A stretch of DNA of 5,521 bases from Flavobacteriales bacterium (GTDB taxonomy: Bacteria; Bacteroidota; Bacteroidia; Flavobacteriales_E; Vicingaceae), in NCBI GenBank assembly GCA_029262915.1, contig JAJCYN010000512.1, positions 1 to 5,521 on the forward strand, written 5' to 3'. The notes beneath the pieces were generated by a model. The model made no database searches. It had not been told where the DNA came from and saw only the letters and a program-made list of their open reading frames with translations. This document shows positions 1 to 5,521 of this stretch, piece by piece (within the stretch, counting starts at the first letter, position 1; every line of letters starts with the position of its first letter). The translations under genes and the position numbers were made by a program.

Positions 1-10
1 TAATATTTTG

Positions 11-20
11 TTTCTTTGCA
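11..20 (+). promoter_or_regulatory. candidate -7 promoter element for the era-der operon
   Basis: The decamer TTTCTTTGCA resembles the Bacteroidota -7 element (TAnnTTTG, often followed by CA), with one mismatch: T in place of A at the second position. It would put the transcription start near position 25 and give a leader of roughly 18 bases before the era ATG at 43. The matching -33 element (TTG or TTTG, 19-21 bases upstream) would lie outside the window and cannot be checked. The leader is A/T-rich with no Shine-Dalgarno sequence, as is usual in this phylum. An alternative is that this is the tail of an upstream gene, because one plus frame stays open from the window edge to a TAA at 39-41. 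Confidence 0.3.
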
Positions 21-42
21 ACATCAGATTATTTAAAATAAA

Positions 43-924
43 ATGCATAAAGCCGGTTTCGTAAATATTATTGGTGCTCCAAACGTGGGTAAATCAACAT
101 TAATGAATGTATTGGTGGGTGAGCGTTTATCCATTATTACATCTAAAGCACAAACTACACGTCACCGCATTTTGGGCATTGTAAATGATGAGGCGTATCA
201 AATTGTTTTTTCTGATACTCCTGGTATTGTAGATCCAGCCTACAAAATGCACGAGGGAATGATGAGTTTTGTAAACACTGCCTTATCTGATGCAGATGTA
301 CTATTGTTAATGGTTGAAGTACAAGAAAAATCTTTTAAGGATAAAGAAATACTGGAAAAACTTCAGAAAATACAAACTCCTATTATTTTACTTATTAATA
401 AGATTGATGAAGTAGAACAAGATTTTTTAGAAGAAAGAGTAAAGTACTGGGGAGAGCAATTGCCATTAGCTAAGGTATTTCCGATTTCAGCCCTCCATAA
501 TTTTAATGTAGATCAGGTATTATTAGAAATAAAAGCCGCCTTGCCAGAATCTCCACCATTTTACGATAAAGACACATTAACCGATAAACCCGAAAAGTTT
601 TTTGTTTCAGAAATTATCAGAGAAAAAATTTTGATGAATTATAAAAAGGAAATTCCCTATTCATGTGAAGTGGAAGTAGAAGAATTTAAAGAAGATAAAA
701 AAATTATTCGAATAAGGGCCGTAATTATGGTTATCCGAGATTCTCAAAAAGGAATTATTATTGGTCATCAGGGTAAAGCATTAAAAAAAATTGGTACAGA
801 AGCTCGCTTAGACATGGAGAAATTCTTTGATAAAAAAGTTTTCTTGGAGCTTTACGTTAAAGTAAACAAAGATTGGAGAAACAATGAAACACAATTAAAA
901 CGTTTTGGGTACCTAAACAGATAG
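43..924 (+). CDS. era: GTPase Era, 30S ribosomal subunit assembly factor
   Basis: Era is an essential GTPase that binds the 3' end of 16S rRNA and helps the small ribosomal subunit mature; it acts in the cytoplasm and at the inner face of the membrane. The 293-residue protein has the usual family length and both expected domains. The TRAFAC G domain (about 1-170) shows G1 GAPNVGKS at 11-18, G2 around T38-T39-R40, G3 DTPG at 58-61, G4 NKID at 119-122 and G5 SAL at 149-151. The C-terminal KH RNA-binding domain (about 190-290) carries the GHQG loop at 241-244 followed by a lysine-rich helix and the typical WRNN segment near the end. The start is chosen at the ATG at 43 because the protein then begins six residues before the first beta strand, as in other Era proteins. 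There is no Shine-Dalgarno site; the leader is A-rich. The der gene follows after 24 bases, which suggests co-transcription. All motifs are intact and nothing points to transfer or decay. Confidence 0.97.
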   Translation: MHKAGFVNIIGAPNVGKSTLMNVLVGERLSIITSKAQTTRHRILGIVNDEAYQIVFSDTPGIVDPAYKMHEGMMSFVNTALSDADVLLLMVEVQEKSFKDKEILEKLQKIQTPIILLINKIDEVEQDFLEERVKYWGEQLPLAKVFPISALHNFNVDQVLLEIKAALPESPPFYDKDTLTDKPEKFFVSEIIREKILMNYKKEIPYSCEVEVEEFKEDKKIIRIRAVIMVIRDSQKGIIIGHQGKALKKIGTEARLDMEKFFDKKVFLELYVKVNKDWRNNETQLKRFGYLNR

Positions 925-948
925 TTTTAGGTAATTTAGTCGCCTCTT

Positions 949-2259
949 ATGGGAAACATAGTTGCAATAGTAGGAAGACCAAATGTTGGAAAATCTACCT
1001 TATTTAATAGGTTAACAGAAACCCGTAGTGCCATTGTTGATGAAGCAAGTGGTGTTACTCGCGATAGGCATTATGGAAAAGTAGATTGGAATGGAAAAGA
1101 ATTTACTTTAATTGATACTGGTGGTTATATTAAAGGCTCTGACGATATTTTTGAAGATGAAATTAGAAAACAAGTCATTATTTCTATTGAAGAATGTGAT
1201 TTGATCATCTATGTCGTAGATGTTTCTATAGGAATTAAAGAACTTGACCAATCAGTAGCAAATCTTTTAAGACGAGCAAATAAAAAAATAATTCTGGTTT
1301 CTAACAAAGTAGATAATAATGCTCGAATTCCTGATTCGGGTGTTTTTTACGGATTAGGTATTGCGGATGATATTTTTAATGTCTCTTCTGTTAATGGAAG
1401 TGGAACTGGTGAATTATTGGATGAAGTGGTCAACAATCTTGAAGACCTTCCTGAAGAAGGTGAAGAGGATGGAATACCAAGGTTGGCGATTGTTGGAAGA
1501 CCTAATGTTGGAAAATCTTCTTTACTAAATGCATTAATTGGAGAGGATAGAAACATTGTTACCAATATTGCTGGAACAACAAGGGATTCTATTACAACAC
1601 ACTATAATGCCTTTGGTTTTGATTTAAAACTAATTGATACTGCTGGGTTAAGGAAAAAAGGAAAAGTGAATGAAGATATTGAGTTTTACTCTGTAATGCG
1701 TGCGGTAAGAGCAATAGAAAACGCTGATGTTTGTTTACTTTTAATTGAAGCGTTAGATGGCGTTATGGCTCAAGATATGAATATTTTTAACTTAGCCATT
1801 AAAAATAAAAAAGGAGTTGTTATTTTAGTGAATAAATGGGATTTGGTTGAAAAAGAAACCAATACAATGAAAGCATTTGAAGAGCAAATTAGAAAAAAAA
1901 TTGCTCCTTTTACAGATGTTCCAATTGTTTTCACATCAGTATTAAACAAACAGCGAATACATAAAGCACTAGAAGAAGTAGTTCAAGTTTATGAAAACCG
2001 TTGTAAAAAAATACCTACTTCTAAATTGAATGAAACAATGTTAGAGGTAATTAATCAATTTCCTCCACCGGCATTAAAAGGAAAATGGATAAAAATTAAG
2101 TTTGTTACCCAGCTACCAACTCATGCACCTTCTTTTGCATTCTTCTGCAATTTACCACAATATGTTAAAGAACCTTACAAACGTTTTTTAGAAAATAAAT
2201 TAAGAGAACATTTTAATTTTACAGGTGTTCCCATTCAAATATTTATGAGAAAAAAATAA
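949..2259 (+). CDS. der: GTPase Der (EngA), 50S ribosomal subunit assembly factor
   Basis: Der is an essential cytoplasmic GTPase that binds the large ribosomal subunit and is needed for its late assembly. Two tandem G domains followed by a KH-like domain are unique to this family, and the 436-residue length is typical. G domain 1 has GRPNVGKS at 9-16, the VTRD switch at 36-39, DTGG at 56-59 and NKVD at 119-122. An acidic linker (about 165-175) leads to G domain 2, with GRPNVGKS at 183-190, GTTRDS at 209-214, DTAG at 230-233 and NKWD at 295-298. The G5 positions read SSV (146-148) and TSV (329-331), with V where many homologues have A; I judge this a tolerated variant. The KH-like domain (about 356-436) begins at PTSKLN and ends in a basic tail. 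The ATG at 949 directly precedes the first beta strand (GNIVAIVG), which fixes the start. It follows era by 24 bases and precedes the next gene by 5, so it is probably the middle gene of an operon. Confidence 0.97.
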   Translation: MGNIVAIVGRPNVGKSTLFNRLTETRSAIVDEASGVTRDRHYGKVDWNGKEFTLIDTGGYIKGSDDIFEDEIRKQVIISIEECDLIIYVVDVSIGIKELDQSVANLLRRANKKIILVSNKVDNNARIPDSGVFYGLGIADDIFNVSSVNGSGTGELLDEVVNNLEDLPEEGEEDGIPRLAIVGRPNVGKSSLLNALIGEDRNIVTNIAGTTRDSITTHYNAFGFDLKLIDTAGLRKKGKVNEDIEFYSVMRAVRAIENADVCLLLIEALDGVMAQDMNIFNLAIKNKKGVVILVNKWDLVEKETNTMKAFEEQIRKKIAPFTDVPIVFTSVLNKQRIHKALEEVVQVYENRCKKIPTSKLNETMLEVINQFPPPALKGKWIKIKFVTQLPTHAPSFAFFCNLPQYVKEPYKRFLENKLREHFNFTGVPIQIFMRKK

Positions 2260-2264
2260 CTATT

Positions 2265-2870
2265 ATGAAAAAAATCATTCTTATATCTTTTACTTTTTTA
2301 ACCCTTGTCTCGTCAATAACAGTTGGACAAAGTAAAAAGAAAAATATAGCTCAACCAGAATTAGACTCTGGAAGCATTGAACAACAATTTGATTACATTA
2401 TTACAAAATCTTCGAAGTTTAAAGACTTTCAATTGATCAGAAGAACTTCTATTCTAAAAGTAAAAGCTCACACATTAGATTCTATTAAAACAATTAGAAA
2501 AGACCTTATAAGTGCTAATAAATCTGTTACACAAATTGAAAGTGTTATTAGCCAATTAGAAAATGAAGTACAAACATTAAAAAACGAAATTGAGCACATT
2601 TCAGAAGAAGTAGATAGCATTTCTTTTTTTGGAAAACTAATAAGTAAATCCAGCTATACTATTTTTGTATGGAGTATAATTACTTTATTACTTATAGCTT
2701 TAGTTCTATTTATTACTTTATTTAAAAAGAGTACTCTAATTACTAAACGTTCTAAAAATGAATTAGAAAAGGTAGAAAATGAGTTTGAAGTTTTTCGGAA
2801 AAAATCATTAAAAAAAGAGCAAGAAACTATGCGTAAATTACAAGATGAAATTAATAAGAACACACATTAA
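2265..2870 (+). CDS. membrane-anchored coiled-coil protein of unknown function
   Basis: I do not recognise a functional family with confidence. The 201-residue protein starts with a probable Sec signal peptide (about 1-21: two lysines, a hydrophobic core, then VGQ) and has no lipobox cysteine. A lysine-rich stretch (24-26) follows, then a mostly helical charged region with heptad-like spacing (about 70-118) suggesting a coiled coil. One strong transmembrane helix spans about 131-153, followed by KK and a second highly charged helical tail (about 163-198). If the signal peptide is cleaved, residues 22-130 would be periplasmic and the tail cytoplasmic; if it stays as an anchor, the protein spans the membrane twice. 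The ATG lies 5 bases after the der stop, so translational coupling is likely, and the strong terminator just downstream makes it the last gene of the era-der unit. From memory, similar short flavobacterial proteins sometimes carry a tRNA (guanine-N1)-methyltransferase label. Nothing in this sequence supports a methyltransferase: there is no SAM-binding or TrmD-like knot motif. Confidence 0.88.
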   Translation: MKKIILISFTFLTLVSSITVGQSKKKNIAQPELDSGSIEQQFDYIITKSSKFKDFQLIRRTSILKVKAHTLDSIKTIRKDLISANKSVTQIESVISQLENEVQTLKNEIEHISEEVDSISFFGKLISKSSYTIFVWSIITLLLIALVLFITLFKKSTLITKRSKNELEKVENEFEVFRKKSLKKEQETMRKLQDEINKNTH

Positions 2871-2890
2871 TATTATCTTTATAAGAAATT

Positions 2891-2927
2891 AAAAAAGCCC
2901 TCAAGGAAATTCCTTGAGGGCTTTTTT
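2891..2927. terminator. bidirectional rho-independent terminator
   Basis: This is a perfect 37-base palindrome around a single central base (2909). A ten-pair GC-containing stem (2897-2906 with 2912-2921) closes a five-base loop. It is flanked by six A on the left and six T on the right, so RNA from either strand ends in a stem plus U-tract. It sits 20 bases after the stop of the plus-strand membrane protein gene and 23 bases from the stop of the convergent metalloprotease gene, so it can end both transcripts. Confidence 0.95.
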
Positions 2928-2950
2928 GTTGATCAACTAATTTGTAGTGA

Positions 2951-5074
2951 TTATTGAACTATTAATTTTTCTACTTTAATGTTATCATCAGCATTAAATT
3001 CTATAAAATAAATTCCTGGTGATAATTTTCTTTGTTCATCTATTTTCAGAGTATATTGTCCAATGGCAAATGATTGACCACTGATAACGTTAGTTACCTC
3101 TTGCCCAACAGCATTTCTTACTTTAATACTCAAGTTATCTATATTCTTAATTAAGTTAAAAGAAATTTGAGCACTAGACTTAGTAGGATTAGGATAAACA
3201 TTAAAGTTGCCAATATTACTAAAATCATCAATACCAACAGAAGCATTCCCAATGTTAATATCATCTAGGTAGATGTCATTACCGCCACCTTCAGTAAATT
3301 CAAACTTAAACCAAACATTTGTAGCAGAGCCTATTGAAGAAAGATCAACTGATCTCTGAACCCATTGTGTAGAAGTTGGTACAAATACAGCAGTAACATC
3401 TGGTGCTGTAGCCATTGAAGCCGCTGTTAATGGGAGTCTTAACGACCAGTTTTCTCCACAATCAATAGACCACCAAACCAATAACTTATCAGTATTTGCT
3501 GAAGATTTCTTAGCAAAAGCTTGTTTAAACGTAAGAGTCTTAGTCGTTGCAGTTGAAATATTATAGGAAGGGCTAATTAAATCATGTTTGTCACCACCAT
3601 TATTAAAAAAGTTACGGACTCTAACTGAACCTGTCCCTGTTGTAGCTGCAGCAGTATTATGTGTCCACGTTTGTCCACTACCTGCCTGATTCACAATTGT
3701 CCAATCAGTTCCGAATTGAGGGCTACTTTCAAACCCATCTATTATAGGTCCTGCATAGGTAGCTGTTAACGAGTTTACAGTAATAATACTTGTTTTTGTA
3801 ACAGAAGTTGCCATACCTCCAGTAGATGATGGTTGGTAAGTAACACTATAAACCCCAGCAGTAGGATATGTAACTGTTGGGTTTTGCAACGGAGAGGTAC
3901 TTGGTGATCCTCCTGTAAATGTCCAACTCCAAGCATTAGGAATAGCATTGTAAGAGTTATCAGCAAACGTTACTGTTCCTCCTTCACAGATACTTTTGTG
4001 ATCAAAAGTAAAATCTGCAATAGGAGCACAATTAGCTGGAGTATAAGGATCCGCTACTCCTGTTGCAGCACGATTTGCTGCAGTATTTAATTGGTCTAAT
4101 CCTTGAGTAGTACTCGTTGAATTTAATACTGATTCCATATCTGCTTTTTGATCCAACGTAAACAAATTTTGGCAGCCATTGTAACTCATATAATTCTCTA
4201 TCATATCCACAACATTAGTTCCATAAGGATCTGGTCCATTTGCATCATTTGAACACGTATTATTTGTAGTTGGACATCCAAAACTACTTGTCGTAACCGG
4301 AGGAGTATCACAAATCCAATCTCCTGAATTCGAACAATTAGAACCACAACCGCTTTGGAAAGTATGTAAAAGACTAAAACAATGACCTACTTCGTGAGTT
4401 AAGGTTCTTTCTCCTGCTCTAACAAATGGAGCAGCTATTACAACACCATAAGTATTGTTAATTCCTCCTCCAAAACCGAATGGAAATTGAGCGTAACCAG
4501 CAATAATACCGCCTCCTCCGCCTCCGCCAATGGAATTAACAACCCAAATATTTAAATATTTCTTACTATCCCAATAACTCACAGCCTTAACCGCATCACC
4601 AGCATCTGTACTTAAAGGTGAATCTGCTCGTACTATCCCTTCTGTACAATTACCAAAAGGATCTAAATGTGCTAATCTAAATTCAATATTCATACTCATA
4701 GCTCGTGGTAAAAATACTGCTCTAGTGTTTCCTGCATCTGAATTGGTTCGTGTAAAATCCTCATTCATTGTTTGCATTACACCATCAATATCTGCCTTAG
4801 AAACAAATCCTGCTCCATTATCAGTAATAACATGAAATACAACAGGAATAATATATGGAGCAGCCTTATCCGTTGGAGAATCTTTTTGAGAATCTCTCAT
4901 AGCCTGCCTAAAATCTATTGCCTCTTGTTCTAAAGCGAGATTACCACCTAATAAATCTATGGTATGCTGATCGGTATGGCACCAATTTCCAGCTTTTGCT
5001 TGTGATTGGGCGTTTATGTTGGATGCATAAATTACTGCACCAAATACGAGTAAAGATAGTTTAAATATTTTCAT
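2951..5074 (-). CDS. secreted M43-family zinc metalloprotease with PKD, MAM-like and T9SS sorting domains
   Basis: This is a predicted extracellular endopeptidase of the pappalysin/ulilysin (M43) metzincins, exported by Sec and then by the type IX secretion system. The 707 residues read, in order: signal peptide (1-22, cleavage after NINA); propeptide-like region (about 23-75, with WCHTDQ at 31-36); catalytic domain (about 76-335); PKD domain (about 350-434, with the WSWTFTGG core at 382-389); MAM-like jelly-roll domain (about 446-610, ending in YLDDINIG); and a type A T9SS C-terminal domain (about 622-707, with NVYPNP at 625-630 and SPGIYF near 685). The zinc motif is HEVGHCFSLLH at 227-237: H227, H231 and H237 bind zinc and E228 is catalytic. 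The Met-turn is NYMSY at 294-298, with M296. The M43-typical GDxxCDTPP stands at 251-259, and surrounding cysteines (243, 247, 255, 267, 274, 301) probably form disulfides. The start is set by the signal peptide and an A-rich leader. The substrate is unknown; nutrient acquisition from proteins is an inference. The gene appears intact. Confidence 0.93.
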   Translation of the reverse strand: MKIFKLSLLVFGAVIYASNINAQSQAKAGNWCHTDQHTIDLLGGNLALEQEAIDFRQAMRDSQKDSPTDKAAPYIIPVVFHVITDNGAGFVSKADIDGVMQTMNEDFTRTNSDAGNTRAVFLPRAMSMNIEFRLAHLDPFGNCTEGIVRADSPLSTDAGDAVKAVSYWDSKKYLNIWVVNSIGGGGGGGIIAGYAQFPFGFGGGINNTYGVVIAAPFVRAGERTLTHEVGHCFSLLHTFQSGCGSNCSNSGDWICDTPPVTTSSFGCPTTNNTCSNDANGPDPYGTNVVDMIENYMSYNGCQNLFTLDQKADMESVLNSTSTTQGLDQLNTAANRAATGVADPYTPANCAPIADFTFDHKSICEGGTVTFADNSYNAIPNAWSWTFTGGSPSTSPLQNPTVTYPTAGVYSVTYQPSSTGGMATSVTKTSIITVNSLTATYAGPIIDGFESSPQFGTDWTIVNQAGSGQTWTHNTAAATTGTGSVRVRNFFNNGGDKHDLISPSYNISTATTKTLTFKQAFAKKSSANTDKLLVWWSIDCGENWSLRLPLTAASMATAPDVTAVFVPTSTQWVQRSVDLSSIGSATNVWFKFEFTEGGGNDIYLDDINIGNASVGIDDFSNIGNFNVYPNPTKSSAQISFNLIKNIDNLSIKVRNAVGQEVTNVISGQSFAIGQYTLKIDEQRKLSPGIYFIEFNADDNIKVEKLIVQ

Positions 5075-5109
5075 AATTTTAGTTTTATATTAGATTAGCT
5101 AATGCGAAA

Positions 5110-5125
5110 GTCAGCAAAAACTGAC
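5110..5125 (-). other. small hairpin in the protease leader
   Basis: A perfect 5-bp inverted repeat (GTCAG and CTGAC) with a six-base loop (CAAAAA on the plus strand) lies 6 bases downstream of the candidate -7 box, so it would form at or very near the 5' end of the protease mRNA. On the minus strand the loop is TTTTTG and no U-tract follows the stem, so it is not a terminator for upstream transcription. A role in mRNA stability or as a protein-binding site is possible, but a five-pair stem may also be chance. Confidence 0.3.
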
Positions 5126-5131
5126 AACTAC

Positions 5132-5139
5132 CAAATATA
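5132..5139 (-). promoter_or_regulatory. candidate -7 promoter element for the metalloprotease gene
   Basis: Read on the minus strand, this is TATATTTG, an exact match to the Bacteroidota sigma-70-type -7 consensus TAnnTTTG. It would start transcription near 5125 and give a leader of about 50 bases before the ATG at 5074. A good -33 TTTG is not visible at the expected 19-21 base distance; only weak matches (TTAG ending at 5162, TTC at 5159-5157) occur. That suggests a weak or activator-dependent promoter. It implies that the protease is transcribed separately from the SDR gene upstream. Confidence 0.55.
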
Positions 5140-5163
5140 ATAATTTTTAATTGTTTGAATGCT

Positions 5164-5192
5164 AAAAATTTGATTATCGGTCAATTTTGTCG
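5164..5192 (-). terminator. weak AT-rich hairpin after the SDR gene, possible terminator
   Basis: On the minus strand, about 20 bases after the SDR stop, the arms AAAATTGA and TCAAATTTT can pair around a seven-base loop with one bulged A, and the right arm ends in a run of five T. The stem has only one GC pair, so it is far weaker than the terminator at 2891-2927 and may not work. It is the only terminator-like structure seen between the SDR and protease genes. Confidence 0.25.
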
Positions 5193-5212
5193 TTAAGTGG
5201 ACATCCAAACAC

Positions 5213-5521
5213 TTATTTTGTTAATTCTTTGACTGAACAAATAACATTTGTTGACAATTCATCCTCTCGAATAAATCTTAAAATTTGCTGAGCTGTAATA
5301 GTTGGAGGTACTAAATCTCCTTCTTTTTTGTACTCAATAAATTTTTCAATGTTGGAAAATGCTGATTCTTCAGCTGATCTGATCTTAATCTGCATATCGG
5401 TATCAATAATACCAGGGGCTAAACTCAATACCTTAATGTTTGAATTATCAATTTTCACCTCTTCTTTCAACACTTGGCTAAACATATCTAATCCAGCTTT
5501 TGTAGAACAATACACATTCCA
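5213..5521 (-). CDS. short-chain dehydrogenase/reductase (SDR), C-terminal part, cut by window edge
   Basis: Classical SDR enzymes are cytoplasmic NAD(P)H-dependent oxidoreductases with a Rossmann fold. Only the last 102 residues are inside the window, and the frame is open to base 5521. The visible part begins WNVYCSTKAG, containing the catalytic YxxxK motif (the Y codon is 5510-5512) and the helix after it. It continues to LSLAPGIIDTDM, the conserved PG segment that closes over the cofactor and precedes the substrate-binding loop. The region near the C-terminus (EGDLVPPTITAQQILRFI) is typical of the family. The nucleotide-binding TGxxxGxG motif and the catalytic serine must lie beyond the window. 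The GTG at 5515-5513 falls inside the active-site region (the V just before the catalytic Y), so it is not the start. The WxxYCxxKAxxxMF pattern recalls benzil reductase/sepiapterin reductase-like SDRs, but the substrate cannot be told from this fragment. It lies 138 bases upstream of the protease on the same strand and probably belongs to its own unit. Confidence 0.88.
   Translation of the reverse strand, partial: WNVYCSTKAGLDMFSQVLKEEVKIDNSNIKVLSLAPGIIDTDMQIKIRSAEESAFSNIEKFIEYKKEGDLVPPTITAQQILRFIREDELSTNVICSVKELTK

Noticed and set aside
30..37. TATTTAAA as an alternative -7 box with TTTG at 7-10 as -33
   Set aside because: It matches the TAnnTTTG consensus poorly, and the start would fall at or inside the era coding region.
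1..41. Possible C-terminal tail of an upstream gene ending at TAA 39-41
   Set aside because: Only 12 codons are visible in that frame, too few to support a gene; a promoter-like element in the same stretch is at least as likely.
1347..1565. Minus-strand reading frame of 72 codons inside der
   Set aside because: It is antisense to the conserved linker and second G domain of der, has no recognisable domain, and its serine/proline-rich composition is what antisense reading of this region gives.
2654..2863. Minus-strand reading frame of 69 codons opposite the membrane protein gene
   Set aside because: It is the antisense shadow of the transmembrane and charged tail codons, with no promoter or homology-like feature.
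2265..2870. Annotation of the small membrane protein as tRNA (guanine-N1)-methyltransferase
   Set aside because: It has a signal peptide, coiled coils and one transmembrane helix and none of the SAM-binding knot motifs of TrmD, so that label would be unsupported.
3775..3966. Minus-strand 63-codon frame within the protease gene
   Set aside because: It is out of frame within the PKD-encoding region of an intact gene; its leucine-rich composition reflects frame-shifted reading of threonine/valine/serine codons.
1..5521. Mobile element, CRISPR, tRNA/rRNA, defence or toxin-antitoxin system
   Set aside because: No transposase or integrase motifs, direct repeat arrays, clover-leaf sequences or small paired genes were seen; the window reads as housekeeping genes plus one exoprotease.

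Overview
The window looks like ordinary chromosome from a member of the Bacteroidota, most likely a Flavobacteriales-type organism. The evidence is AT-rich DNA, A-rich leaders without Shine-Dalgarno sequences before the genes, a perfect Bacteroidota-type -7 promoter element (TAnnTTTG), and a secreted protease ending in a type IX secretion (Por) sorting domain. That last system is restricted to this phylum. The taxonomic placement is inference from these traits, not from a database match.

Layout: positions 43-2870 carry three tightly packed plus-strand genes. They are era (30S-assembly GTPase with a KH domain), der/engA (double-G-domain 50S-assembly GTPase) and a 201-residue membrane-anchored coiled-coil protein of unknown function that starts 5 bases after the der stop codon. 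The spacing suggests a single transcript, possibly starting from a candidate promoter at the left edge. A near-ideal bidirectional terminator (2891-2927) separates this unit from the convergent minus-strand genes.

On the minus strand, 5074-2951 encodes a 707-residue secreted M43-family (pappalysin-like) zinc metalloprotease. Its order is signal peptide, propeptide, catalytic domain, PKD domain, MAM-like jelly-roll domain and T9SS C-terminal domain. Its leader (5075-5212) holds a good -7 box and a small hairpin. Upstream, the window edge cuts through a short-chain dehydrogenase/reductase (SDR), of which only the C-terminal 102 residues, from just before the catalytic YxxxK motif, are present.

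Functionally, era and der form a ribosome-biogenesis pair. The protease is a separate, exported product with no evident link to them, and the SDR is probably another unrelated transcription unit. I find no mobile element, CRISPR array, RNA gene or defence system. The least explained item is the small membrane protein coupled to era-der.
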